This document shows positions 19,244 through 27,568 of a stretch of 64,000 nt of DNA, piece after piece. Position 1 is the stretch's first letter. Each line of letters begins with the position of its first letter. Location of the stretch: the NCBI GenBank assembly GCA_002495685.1, contig DAGJ01000021.1, positions 243,136 to 307,135 of the forward strand. The letters are read 5' to 3'. The translations under genes and the position numbers were made by a program. The DNA is from Methanobrevibacter sp. UBA412 (GTDB lineage: Archaea > Methanobacteriota > Methanobacteria > Methanobacteriales > Methanobacteriaceae). The notes beneath the pieces are model-generated. The model was not told where the DNA came from and did not search any database. It was given only the letters and a program-made list of their open reading frames with translations.

Positions 19244-19732
19244 ATGAAAGAATTAAAAGGTAAAGTTTGGGAATTTGGGGATAATATTGATACTGATGTA
19301 ATTATCCCTGGAAGATATCTTAGAACATTCAATCCAAAAGATTTAGCAGAACATGTACTTGAAGGTGAAAGACCTGAATTCACGGCTAATGTTAAAAAAG
19401 GAGATATTATTGTAGCTAATGAAAATTTTGGTTGTGGTTCCAGTAGGGAACAAGCACCTTTAGCAATAAAAACTGCAGGTGTTACAGCTATAATAGCTAA
19501 ATCATTTGCGAGAATATTCTATCGTAATGCAATTAATATAGGTTTACCAGTTATTAAAGCTAATGTAATTGCAAAAGATCAAGATATTTTATCTATAAAT
19601 CTAGAAAAAGGTCAAGTAATAAATGAAACTACCAATGAAAGCTTTAATATAGAACCTTTCGAAGAGTTCATGTTAAAAATATTATCTGATGGTGGTATTG
19701 TTAATCATTATTTAAAAGAAAAAAATGAATAA
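19244..19732 (+). CDS. hacB: Methanogen homoaconitase small subunit
   Basis: 162 residues, the small swivelling subunit of the aconitase superfamily. [17 protein letters not shown] is the diagnostic loop. In methanogens the YLRT version marks homoaconitase (HacB), which converts homocitrate and its longer homologues on the way to the 7-mercaptoheptanoyl chain of coenzyme B, while isopropylmalate isomerase carries [16 protein letters not shown] is the conserved active-site segment. The Fe-S subunit HacA is not nearby. It lies in a run with mptG, another cofactor gene. A LeuD role cannot be fully excluded from one loop. Confidence 0.82.
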   Translation: MKELKGKVWEFGDNIDTDVIIPGRYLRTFNPKDLAEHVLEGERPEFTANVKKGDIIVANENFGCGSSREQAPLAIKTAGVTAIIAKSFARIFYRNAINIGLPVIKANVIAKDQDILSINLEKGQVINETTNESFNIEPFEEFMLKILSDGGIVNHYLKEKNE

Positions 19733-19867
19733 CTTTATCTTTTTTCTGAAAATATTAACTTATTCTTTTATAAAATCTTAAAAAATAGAAATTTCTTTTT
19801 TTAATATAATTGAATATAAATTGATTAATTAATAAATAATAAAAAAATTTAATAGGAGGTGCCAATT

Positions 19868-20494
19868 ATGGAGTGTCCAATTTGTGGTTCTAAAACCGCT
19901 ACAATACTAAAAACTAAAAAAATTAACTCTAAAAAAAATTCTCGACGTGAATTATTATTAAAATGTGAAAATTGTGGTCAAGTATACAATGAATCAATCA
20001 TAGAAGAAAAACCTCAAACTTATAGGTTAGTTATAAGTGAACATGAAGATTCTTTTAAAACTTCAGTGGAATTATTCCCTGATCAAGAATTAAATGTAGG
20101 AGATTATTTACAAACAAATTTTGGAAAAGTTGAAATTACTTCTTTAGAAACTACTCAAAGAAGAGAAAGTCATGTTAAAGCTCGGGATGTTAAAACTATT
20201 TGGGCGAATTCAAAAGAGATTCCTGCAAGATTTGGAATTAGTGTTGATTTACATGGTAAAGTAGCATCATTTAAAGTTGAAACTGTACGTGACTTTAAAA
20301 TTAGTGTTGATGATGTATTTAAAATTGACAATTATATTATAAATGTTTATATGATTAAAACTGAAGATCGTAAGACTAGTAAAGGATTTGCTAAGGCAAG
20401 AGTTATTAAACGTGTTTATGGTCGGCCAGTTAATTTAAAACGTTATGATTATGATTTAACAGAGAGTATTGTAAGTAAAAAAGCATTAGAATAA
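19868..20494 (+). CDS. HVO_0476-type zinc-ribbon protein
   Basis: 208-residue archaeal protein of the family represented by HVO_0476. It begins MECPICGSK and has a second knuckle CENCGQVY near residue 38, making a zinc ribbon, followed by a mainly beta C-terminal region that may bind nucleic acid (inference). The start is ATG 19868, because AGGAGGTG at 19854-19861 lies six bases ahead; a GTG start at 19859 would be inside the Shine-Dalgarno. It precedes the tRNA methylthiotransferase gene by 38 bases. Function is not established. Confidence 0.8.
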   Translation: MECPICGSKTATILKTKKINSKKNSRRELLLKCENCGQVYNESIIEEKPQTYRLVISEHEDSFKTSVELFPDQELNVGDYLQTNFGKVEITSLETTQRRESHVKARDVKTIWANSKEIPARFGISVDLHGKVASFKVETVRDFKISVDDVFKIDNYIINVYMIKTEDRKTSKGFAKARVIKRVYGRPVNLKRYDYDLTESIVSKKALE

Positions 20495-20532
20495 AAATAT
20501 TTTTAAAACTTTTTTTAGAGGTTTGAATCTTA

Positions 20533-21810
20533 ATGAAAGTATATATTGAAACTTATGGATGTACATTTAATCAAGCTGATTCTCAAATTATGGCAGGAAA
20601 TTTGATAGAAGGTAATATTGATATTGTAAACTCCGCTGAAAAAGCAGATGTCATTATAATCAATACTTGTTATGTGAAATTACCTACAGAAAGTAAAGTA
20701 ATTAACAAAATAAAAAATTATCAAACAAAGTTCCCTAATAAAAAAATTATTATTAGTGGATGTATGGTTGAGGTAGATCCAAAAAAATTAAACGATATAG
20801 GTCCTAACTGTTCATGGATTGGACCCCATCAATTAAATAAAACAGTCCCTATTGTTAAAAAGGCCTATGATGGTGAAGTAAGTCGTGCTTATGGTTTATC
20901 AAAAGATTCTAAAGTGGGTGTTCCTAAATTATCGGAAAATCCTTATATTCATGTAATACAAATATGTGAAGGATGTTTAGGTGCATGCACTTATTGTTGT
21001 ACTCGATTAGCTAGAGGTCCATTAAATAGTTATCCAATTAAAGATATTGTTAATGAAGCTAAACAAGCAATTAAAAACGGTTGTGTGGAAATAGAGTTAA
21101 CAGCTCAAGATACTTCAGCTTATGGTAAAGATACTGGTGAGAAATTTTCAGATTTAATACGAGCAGTCGCTTCTTTAGATGGTAATTTTAGGGTTCGTAT
21201 AGGTATGATGAATCCTAAAAATATAGGTGATGAAATTGATGATCTCATTGAATCTTTTAAATTAGAAAAAGTTTATAAATTCCTTCATTTACCAATTCAA
21301 TCAGGTAGTAATAAAGTATTAAATGAAATGAATCGTAATCATACTGTGAATGAATATAAATATATTGTTGAAAAGTTTAGAGATCAAATTCCTGAATTAA
21401 CCCTTGCTACTGATATTATTGTAGGATATCCTACAGAAACTGAAGAGGACTTCAAAGAAACTGTGGATTTAGTTAAAGATTTAAAATTTAGTATTATTCA
21501 TATAAGTAAATATCATCATAGATTAGGGGCTATTTCTTCTAATCTTAAAGAGATTCCATCTGATATAATGCATAGACGTTCTAAATATTTGACTAATATT
21601 AAATATGAGATCACTGAAATGGAAAATAAAGAATTTTTAGGATCTGATGTTGAAGTATTAGTTGTTGAAAAAGGACGTAAAGGAGGTTTTATTGCAAAGA
21701 CCAATTCTTATATTCCAGTTGTTGTTGAAGATGTAAAATTAGGATCTTTTGTTAATGTTCATATTTACGATGTGACCGGTACTTATCTGCTTGGAAGATT
21801 AATTGAATAA
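20533..21810 (+). CDS. tRNA t6A37 methylthiotransferase (MtaB/CDKAL1 type)
   Basis: 425-residue radical SAM methylthiotransferase that converts t6A37 to ms2t6A37 in tRNAs reading ANN codons. Domains in order: an N-terminal UPF0004 domain with conserved cysteines (ETYGCTFNQADS, NTCYVK, SGCMVE), the radical SAM core with C148-x3-C152-x2-C155, and a C-terminal TRAM domain (VLVVEKGRKGGFIAKT onwards). It follows the zinc-ribbon gene on the same strand. Identity of the family is secure. Confidence 0.93.
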   Translation: MKVYIETYGCTFNQADSQIMAGNLIEGNIDIVNSAEKADVIIINTCYVKLPTESKVINKIKNYQTKFPNKKIIISGCMVEVDPKKLNDIGPNCSWIGPHQLNKTVPIVKKAYDGEVSRAYGLSKDSKVGVPKLSENPYIHVIQICEGCLGACTYCCTRLARGPLNSYPIKDIVNEAKQAIKNGCVEIELTAQDTSAYGKDTGEKFSDLIRAVASLDGNFRVRIGMMNPKNIGDEIDDLIESFKLEKVYKFLHLPIQSGSNKVLNEMNRNHTVNEYKYIVEKFRDQIPELTLATDIIVGYPTETEEDFKETVDLVKDLKFSIIHISKYHHRLGAISSNLKEIPSDIMHRRSKYLTNIKYEITEMENKEFLGSDVEVLVVEKGRKGGFIAKTNSYIPVVVEDVKLGSFVNVHIYDVTGTYLLGRLIE

Positions 21811-22275
21811 TTTTTTTATACATTTTAAATTATTTAATTTTTAACTTTAATTAAAATTATTAGCTTAAATGATTTTTAGCTTTTTGTTTTACTTTTTTTT
21901 AAAAATTTTTTATCATATTTCTTTTTTAATATCTAATATTATTTTAATTTTTTTTTAAATTAATCTTTATAGATTTTTAATTTATTAAATTCGTTTGATA
22001 CTATATTTTTTATTTTTGAATTGTTTTTATTCTTTTTTTATCTTTTAATAGCTTTTTAATCGTTTTTGTTTGTTTGTTTTTCAGGTGTTTTTAGGTTCTT
22101 AATTTGATATTAATTACTAAAAATTTGTTGATTTTATTGATATTCTACTGTTTAATAATCATTATAGAATTAATATATTTTCATGTTTATTTCATCTATA
22201 TAGTGGGTTAACAGTTCTTAAAAAAACAATACCTTTATATACTAAGTAAAACAACATTCAATTGGAGGTGAAAAT
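21811..22275. other. T-rich intergenic region upstream of the histone gene
   Basis: 465 bp. The first half is T-rich, probably the termination zone of the preceding gene. A 17-mer at 22129-22145 (TGATTTTATTGATATTC) and a 12-mer at 22180-22191 (TTCATGTTTATT) recur downstream of the histone gene at 22616-22632 and 22637-22648. The histone promoter is at the right end. No ORF with a ribosome site was found. Confidence 0.4.
22234..22241 (+). promoter_or_regulatory. TATA box of the histone gene
   Basis: TTTATATA lies 42 bases before the histone ATG at 22276. Transcription would start near 22262-22266, leaving a short leader containing the strong ribosome site GGAGGTGA at 22264-22271. Confidence 0.6.
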
Positions 22276-22476
22276 ATGAGTGAATTACCAATCGCACCTG
22301 TAGGCCGTATATTAAAAAACGCTGGCGCACAAAGAATTTCTGATGATGCAAAAATCGCATTAGCTGAAGCATTAGAAGAACAAGGTGATGCAATAGCTCA
22401 AAAAGCTGTTAATTTCGCACGCCACGCTGGTAGAAAAACTGTCAAAGCTGAAGATATCAAATTAGCTATCAAATAA
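22276..22476 (+). CDS. Archaeal histone
   Basis: 66-residue HMf-type histone that wraps DNA as dimers and longer multimers. It is a bare histone fold: [14 protein letters not shown] (helix 1), the long central helix ending in [11 protein letters not shown], and [15 protein letters not shown] at the end. The RxTxxxxD element of the family is seen as RKTVKAED. A strong ribosome site (GGAGGTGA), a clear TATA box and a perfect hairpin terminator indicate a highly expressed single-gene unit. Confidence 0.97.
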   Translation: MSELPIAPVGRILKNAGAQRISDDAKIALAEALEEQGDAIAQKAVNFARHAGRKTVKAEDIKLAIK

Positions 22477-22499
22477 GTTTTGTGACATGTTTTAAAACT

Positions 22500-22529
22500 A
22501 TTGGCCAGTTTTGGCCAATTATTTTTTTT
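22500..22529 (+). terminator. Hairpin plus T-run terminator of the histone gene
   Basis: ATTGGCCA (22500-22507) and TGGCCAAT (22512-22519) form a perfect 8-bp stem with loop GTTT, followed by TATTTTTTTT. The GC content of the stem is well above the surrounding sequence. Confidence 0.75.
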
Positions 22530-22798
22530 ATTCAATTAATTATATCAGAATATTTGCTGTAAATTTATTTTATTAGTTAAATATTTATTATTTATTAATG
22601 ATTTAAGAAAAGGCATGATTTTATTGATATTCAATATTCATGTTTATTGTTTATATTTTTCATACACACTAAAGCGAAGTGTGTATTAACCTTAACTGGT
22701 TTCCATGCTTATGTTAATAAATTTTATTCAAAATTTTTGTAAAAAATTTTTTAAATAGAAACTTTTATATATGACTTTGAATATAGTTTAGTAAGTAG
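22530..22798. other. Intergenic region with a GC-richer hairpin before tRNA-Val
   Basis: After the histone terminator there is no gene until 22799. ATACACACT (22662-22670) pairs perfectly with AGTGTGTAT (22678-22686) around the loop AAAGCGA, and ATTAAC (22685-22690) can pair with GTTAAT (22713-22718). TTTATATA at 22764-22771 is the likely TATA box of the tRNA genes. Repeats shared with the region upstream of the histone lie at 22616-22648. Confidence 0.45.
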
Positions 22799-22870
22799 GG
22801 ACCGGTGGTCTAGGGGTATGATACCTCCTTGACGTGGAGGTGATCACGAGTTCAAATCTCGTTCGGTCCA
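22799..22870 (+). tRNA. tRNA-Val (GAC)
   Basis: Complete 72-nt cloverleaf without encoded CCA. Acceptor GGACCGG pairs with TCGGTCC (one G-U), D stem GTC/GAT, anticodon stem CCTCC/GGAGG with loop TTGACGT (anticodon GAC), T stem ACGAG/CTCGT with loop TTCAAAT, discriminator A. TTTATATA about 35 bases upstream is its promoter. tRNA-Phe follows after 3 bases. Confidence 0.95.
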
Positions 22871-22873
22871 TGT

Positions 22874-22947
<74 letters not shown>

Positions 22948-23016
22948 TTCTTTATTATCTAATTTTTTTATTAATAACTTAATTATATAAGTTATTTTTT
23001 TTAAATTTTAATTATT

Positions 23017-23158
23017 GCTTTTTTATTTAAAAATAGTTAAAAAGAGAAATAGTATTTAATTTTTATATTTTGGTTTTTTATCAAATAGCTTTTTTATTTA
23101 AAAATAGTTAAAAAGAGAAATAGTATTTAATTTTTATATTTTGGTTTTTTATCAAATA
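23017..23158. repeat. Perfect 71-bp tandem duplication over the deoC 3' end
   Basis: The 71 bases 23017-23087 are repeated exactly as 23088-23158, read base by base. The second copy contains the deoC stop codon (23127-23129) and its last ten codons. The first copy therefore holds a copy of the deoC tail and the bases just beyond it. No target-site duplication or mobile element accompanies it. Absence of any divergence points to a recent event. Confidence 0.9.
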
Positions 23159-23879
23159 TTCCAGGGGCATTTTTTTCAGTATTAGAACTTGATAATTTTA
23201 ATTGATCAATAATTTTTGGTCCTGAAGAAGTACCTATTCTATCTGCTCCTGCAGCTATTACTCTGTTTAGTGTTTTGAAATTATTTATTCCACCTGATGC
23301 TTTAATTTGTTTTGATGGGGCATATTTTCTTATTATTGTTAAGTAGGTTACTAATTCGTTAAATTTACATGCTCCACTAAATCCGGTATTTGTTTTAATA
23401 AAATCTGCATTAGTTTTTTCGATTGTTTTTGATATTTCTTTTATTTCAGTTTCATCGATTAATGTTAATTCTATTATTACTTTTAATATATGGTCCCCAA
23501 TAGCTTCTTTAACAGCATTTATATCCTCTTGAATTAGTTTGTAATCTTTATTTTTTAGAGCAGGAATATTTGTTACCATATCTATTTCATCTGCACCATT
23601 TATTATTGCTTGTTTTGCTTCAGTTACTTTAGATGTTGTTGTTCCAAATCCTAATGGGAAGTCAATTACACTAACAATTTTTATATTTTCGTTTTTTAGT
23701 TTTTCGGATACATATTTTATATATGTTGGTCCTACTACAACTGCATAAAATCCATATTTTTTTGCTGTTTCTATGAATTCATCTATTCCTTTTATAGATG
23801 CAGTATTGTCTAAAAATGCATAATCAATGTATTTAGCTATTTCATCTTCAGTTTTTAATCGTAATAGGTTGTTTTCCAT
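23127..23879 (-). CDS. deoC: Deoxyribose-phosphate aldolase
   Basis: 250-residue DeoC, a class I aldolase that cleaves deoxyribose 5-phosphate to glyceraldehyde 3-phosphate and acetaldehyde. The Schiff-base lysine is in ADFIKTNTGFS, with VSVIDFPLGFGTTT and IKASGGINN as the other active-site strands; the latter supplies the second lysine. Length is slightly above the usual 220-230 because of a Lys/Asn-rich tail (IFDKKPKYKN). That tail lies inside the 71-bp tandem duplication. Confidence 0.93.
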   Translation of the reverse strand: MENNLLRLKTEDEIAKYIDYAFLDNTASIKGIDEFIETAKKYGFYAVVVGPTYIKYVSEKLKNENIKIVSVIDFPLGFGTTTSKVTEAKQAIINGADEIDMVTNIPALKNKDYKLIQEDINAVKEAIGDHILKVIIELTLIDETEIKEISKTIEKTNADFIKTNTGFSGACKFNELVTYLTIIRKYAPSKQIKASGGINNFKTLNRVIAAGADRIGTSSGPKIIDQLKLSSSNTEKNAPGIFDKKPKYKN

Positions 23880-23985
23880 TTTTTCACTTTCTTTTTTCTA
23901 ATGTTTTTTATATTACTTATTGTTAGTAACTACACTAACATATTTATTTGTATATTATATAAATATTTTCTTTAAATCATAAATA

Positions 23986-25656
23986 TTAAATTAATTTTTT
24001 TGCCATGTAAGGACCTTTAGGTTCATAACCAAATTTCCGATAATAGTTTCTAGCACCTATACCACTTGTAACAATAAGTTCATTTTTTCCTTTATCAATA
24101 CATAACTCTTCTGCACGCTTAATTAAACGCTCACCAAAACCATTATGTTGTCCAATTTTATTAGCTTTCTCTCCAATTTTTAACATGTTCCCATAAACAT
24201 GAAGTTCTCTTAAAAGTGCACTATCTTCACCAATCTCACTACGATGAACCTTATTAGAAGGCATACGTAAACGTAAGAAACCAGCTAAACTTTCTTCATT
24301 ATTATCTTCAAATGATAAAAATGTTTCTTCACCCTCAACAGCAGTATAACTTTCTTCAAACAATCTAAAATCTTCAAAATCATAATTTTTATCTTTATGA
24401 CCAATTTCTCTGCAACGAATACATTTACAATTAATACCTTCCTCATCTAATCTATTATAAACTAACTCTCCTAAATTAGATTTTTTAACACCTGCTTCAA
24501 TAAGCGTAGAAGGAATATCTCTTTGAATACGCATAGTACGAACCCATTTTGGAAGAATCTTCTTAATTTCAACAATTAATTCAACAGCTTCTTCATCAGT
24601 ATAAGGTTCATAACCACCATCTTTCCAAAGATCATACAATTCACTACCTTTAGTTACAAGGCAAGGATAAATTTTTAACATATCAGGTTTGTAAGAATCA
24701 TTTGTAAAAACCGTTTTAAACATTTCAAGATCTTCTTTTTGTCTTTGGAACAAACCAGGCATTAAATGCATGGCAACTTTTAAACCAGAATCTCTTAAAA
24801 CACGATTAGCTTCAATTGAATCTTTTACACTATGTCCTCGTTTCATTTTTTTATAAATTTCATCATGTATTGTTTGAACTCCAATTTCAACTCTAGTAGC
24901 ACCCATATTTAACATTCGATCTACATGTTCTTTTTTACACCAATCCGGTCTAGTTTCAAAAGTCATCCCAACACAACGAACCTTTGAAATTTCATTAGCT
25001 TTTTGAACATCTTCTAAAATAACATAATCAGTAGGAGCAAAAGTCTTTAAAATATTATTAGAATATAAAGGATCTTCTTTAATAATATCTTTTGTAATAT
25101 CTTTTAATTTCATACCCTTTTCAATATTTTTAAGCACAATACCAAAATCTACCATTGCTTTTAAACATTGAGAGACAAACCAAGTTTGATAAGATAAATC
25201 TGTAGATGGAAATGTTCCACCCATTATAATTAGTTCAATTTTGTCTACTGGATGTCCTATACTATATAATTGTTTGATTCGATTAAATGTTTGGATATAT
25301 GGATGATACTCATACATTCTACCTCTAAGCGCAGCTGGTTCTTCACCTGTGTAACTTGGTGGGGCAATATCACTTTTTGGACAGTAAAAACATCTTCCAT
25401 GCGGACATTCATGAGGATGACACATTACAGCTACAACAGCAACTCCTGAAAGAGTTCTAGAAGGTTTTTTTCTTAATAAACCACTAATACTTCCTTTTTC
25501 TTCTATTGTTGCTGTTTCAAGGATATCTGCATTACTCATGAATTTGTTTAGTTTTAAATCTCTGCAAAGTTGTCTTTTTTCAACTTCTAAATCACGTCGA
25601 GTTTTAATTTTCCCATTTTTTATGTCCTCAATAATTATTCGACAAGCTTCTTCCAT
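23986..25656 (-). CDS. elp3: Elongator-type tRNA U34 carboxymethyl synthase Elp3
   Basis: 556-residue Elp3, which uses acetyl-CoA and SAM to start formation of cm5U34 in tRNA anticodons. Radical SAM motif C79-x9-C89-x2-C92 inside [14 protein letters not shown], which is the Elp3 form. The C-terminal GNAT domain is recognised by [18 protein letters not shown]. Archaeal Elp3 acts without the other Elongator subunits. The start has GGAGAAT upstream. A possible partner in wobble-uridine chemistry, the MnmC-like protein, is encoded at 50063. Confidence 0.95.
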   Translation of the reverse strand: MEEACRIIIEDIKNGKIKTRRDLEVEKRQLCRDLKLNKFMSNADILETATIEEKGSISGLLRKKPSRTLSGVAVVAVMCHPHECPHGRCFYCPKSDIAPPSYTGEEPAALRGRMYEYHPYIQTFNRIKQLYSIGHPVDKIELIIMGGTFPSTDLSYQTWFVSQCLKAMVDFGIVLKNIEKGMKLKDITKDIIKEDPLYSNNILKTFAPTDYVILEDVQKANEISKVRCVGMTFETRPDWCKKEHVDRMLNMGATRVEIGVQTIHDEIYKKMKRGHSVKDSIEANRVLRDSGLKVAMHLMPGLFQRQKEDLEMFKTVFTNDSYKPDMLKIYPCLVTKGSELYDLWKDGGYEPYTDEEAVELIVEIKKILPKWVRTMRIQRDIPSTLIEAGVKKSNLGELVYNRLDEEGINCKCIRCREIGHKDKNYDFEDFRLFEESYTAVEGEETFLSFEDNNEESLAGFLRLRMPSNKVHRSEIGEDSALLRELHVYGNMLKIGEKANKIGQHNGFGERLIKRAEELCIDKGKNELIVTSGIGARNYYRKFGYEPKGPYMAKKLI

Positions 25657-25791
25657 ATAATTTATTCTCCAAAAATTTATAAAAATTAATTAATAAATCA
25701 GTTAGATTTATATATTTTTTCATACTATAATTTTTATATCTATAATATTAAATAATTGTTTTATATATTAATAAAATATGAGGTTAAAAAA

Positions 25792-26100
25792 ATGAGAGTA
25801 AAAAAACTTTTAGGAATGCTTGCTTTAGATGTTAATGCTAAAGAAATAGGAAAAATCAGTGATTTAGATTTTGATTCAGAAACTGGAAAAATTAATCAAA
25901 TTGCAGTTACATTAAAAAAGAATATATTATCTAATGATGAATTATTATTTGATTATGCTGAAATTAAGAGCGTTGGAGATTATGTTTTATTAGATACTAC
26001 AGTAACTAAAGAAAACCCAACTGTCGAAGTAGATCCAGAATCTGAAACTGAATCTCAAAAAGAATCAGAACAAGAAACTGAAAAAGTAAACTTAGATTAA
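25792..26100 (+). CDS. PRC-barrel domain protein
   Basis: 102 residues. A PRC-barrel-like beta domain covers about residues 1-75 (LLGMLALDVNAKEIGKISDLDFDS...), followed by a Glu/Ser-rich acidic tail. The start is ATG 25792, behind TGAGG, rather than the TTG at 25756, which would add residues unlike the family. PRC-barrels bind RNA or proteins in ribosome maturation and other roles; no specific role can be given. It begins a run of four small genes. Confidence 0.75.
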   Translation: MRVKKLLGMLALDVNAKEIGKISDLDFDSETGKINQIAVTLKKNILSNDELLFDYAEIKSVGDYVLLDTTVTKENPTVEVDPESETESQKESEQETEKVNLD

Positions 26101-26136
26101 GATTAAATCTTTTATTAAATAGGAGTGTTTGAAAAA

Positions 26137-26439
26137 ATGGAAGCATGTGACATACGTGGAGAAACTGTTTCTATTGGTTCTTATGCACGTTATGGTGGAA
26201 CAGGGACAGTAGGTCAAGTTTCTGATATAAAAACAGAAAATAATTCCACTTGGGCAAAATTTAATGAAAATTCTTTATGGTACTCTTTAGACACTATAGA
26301 AGTAATTAATAAAGATGATATTAAAAAATATGCTCATGATGATAAAAATAGAGTAGAAAAAGTTAAAGATTTGAAGAATAATGTTAAAGAAGACGCTGTA
26401 GCTAATGCTATGGATGTTGATGCTTGTGGAGCAGGTTAA
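26137..26439 (+). CDS. DUF2098 family protein
   Basis: 100-residue protein matching the methanogen-specific DUF2098 family: VSIGSYARYGGTGTVGQV looks like a small beta-barrel, then WAKFNENSLWYSLDTIEV, with a charged C-terminal helix ending DACGAG. Start at ATG 26137 because AGGAGTG at 26121-26127 lies nine bases before; the in-frame GTG at 26125 is inside that site. It is 36 bases after the PRC-barrel gene. Function unknown. Confidence 0.72.
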   Translation: MEACDIRGETVSIGSYARYGGTGTVGQVSDIKTENNSTWAKFNENSLWYSLDTIEVINKDDIKKYAHDDKNRVEKVKDLKNNVKEDAVANAMDVDACGAG

Positions 26440-26576
26440 TTTTTTATTCAAATTTTAATAATTTTTTTACTACTTTTTTTAAAATTTTTTTAGACTTAAA
26501 TAATAATATTTATCTTTTAAACCTTACATAATATAAAATGTTTATAAATATTTTAAATTTGTGAGGTGAAAATATT

Positions 26577-27077
26577 ATGCAAAATAGACAAATTGTAGGA
26601 ATTATTGCAGTTATATTAGGTATTCTTGTAATGGTTTTCCCATATGTAAGTACTATGTTAATGTCATTTTTAGCAGGTTTTAGTTTACTTATTTTAGGTT
26701 TATACTTCATTATTGGAGGAGCTGACTTATGGGGTTTTTCTAAAGGAATATCTGCGACATATATAATTTTAGGGATTATCGGATTTATTTTTGGAATTAT
26801 TTTAATAGGTAATTTAAATTTATTTGGTGATCTAATTGGATTATACTTCTATATTATTGGAATAATGTTAATAATCGCTGGTATTTTAAGTTTATTTGCT
26901 AGAGTCCATCCTATTACTAAGGGTTCTGCAATTGTAATGTTAATTTTAGGGATTATTACAATAATTTTAGGTGTATTCTCCATGGCAAGTCCACTTTATG
27001 TAGCTATTATTTTAGGAGTAGCATTAATCGTTGATGGTATTGCTATTTACTTAAATGGAGATGAATTTATAGGATAA
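26577..27077 (+). CDS. DUF308-like membrane protein
   Basis: 166 residues forming about six membrane helices in a repeating pattern of Gly-rich pairs (GIIAVILGILVMVFP, YIILGIIGFIFGII, MLILGIITIILGVFS), as in DUF308/HdeD-like proteins. GAGGTGAAAA precedes the ATG. A perfect hairpin and T-run overlap its stop codon. HdeD relatives are linked to acid stress in bacteria, but nothing here supports that role. Confidence 0.72.
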   Translation: MQNRQIVGIIAVILGILVMVFPYVSTMLMSFLAGFSLLILGLYFIIGGADLWGFSKGISATYIILGIIGFIFGIILIGNLNLFGDLIGLYFYIIGIMLIIAGILSLFARVHPITKGSAIVMLILGIITIILGVFSMASPLYVAIILGVALIVDGIAIYLNGDEFIG

Positions 27078-27108
27078 AACATTTTTTAAGTTTTATCCTT
27101 TTTTTTTT
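27071..27108 (+). terminator. Hairpin plus T-run terminator overlapping a stop codon
   Basis: AGGATAAAAC (27071-27080) and GTTTTATCCT (27090-27099) form a 10-bp perfect stem with a 9-base loop, followed by a run of T. The stop codon of the DUF308-like gene (27075-27077) is inside the left arm. Confidence 0.75.
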
Positions 27109-27210
27109 AAAAAATAGATCTGTTCGCATAATAACAAATTATATATATTTTAAAAAATATATTATAATATAAAGATTTTATCCAAAAAAATCTTTAGGAG
27201 TTAAAATAAA

Positions 27211-27519
27211 ATGAAAAGTAAAATATTAATTTTGTTGGTATTTATTGCAGCAATAGGATTACTCATAATTTCTCCAGCATCTGCACAAGATGTATCAATT
27301 GCAAAATCACCAGATAACGGTGCAATAATGGGATCTTGTCAATGTAATGATCATTGTTTAAATTCAGGACAATTTTTAGACATTAACTGTTCCAATCAGA
27401 ATGGGGCAGATATAAACACAACTAAAACTTATTGTAACACAGTTTATAATTACCCACAAGATTATCCTATGGACCATTACATACCATACAACTATCAACA
27501 AAATCAAAAAATAGATTAA
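27211..27519 (+). CDS. Small secreted cysteine-containing protein
   Basis: 102 residues. A clear signal peptide (KSKILILLVFIAAIGLLIISPASA) ends near residue 25, followed by a mature part of about 77 residues with five cysteines (SCQCNDHC, INCSN, TYCN) and a Tyr/Pro/Gln-rich tail. TTTAGGAGTT precedes the ATG. I do not recognise a family. It may bind metal or form disulfides outside the cell. It is the last gene before a strong hairpin shared with the convergent helicase. Confidence 0.65.
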   Translation: MKSKILILLVFIAAIGLLIISPASAQDVSIAKSPDNGAIMGSCQCNDHCLNSGQFLDINCSNQNGADINTTKTYCNTVYNYPQDYPMDHYIPYNYQQNQKID

Positions 27520-27528
27520 ATTAAATAA

Positions 27529-27557
27529 AGTTTTTAGAAAAAAATTTTCTAAAAACT
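27529..27557. terminator. Bidirectional hairpin terminator between convergent genes
   Basis: AGTTTTTAGAAAA (27529-27541) and TTTTCTAAAAACT (27545-27557) pair perfectly over 13 bp around AAA. The element lies between the secreted-protein stop (27519) and the helicase stop (27569), and T-rich tracts flank it on each strand. Confidence 0.75.
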
Positions 27558-27568
27558 ATTTTATTTCT

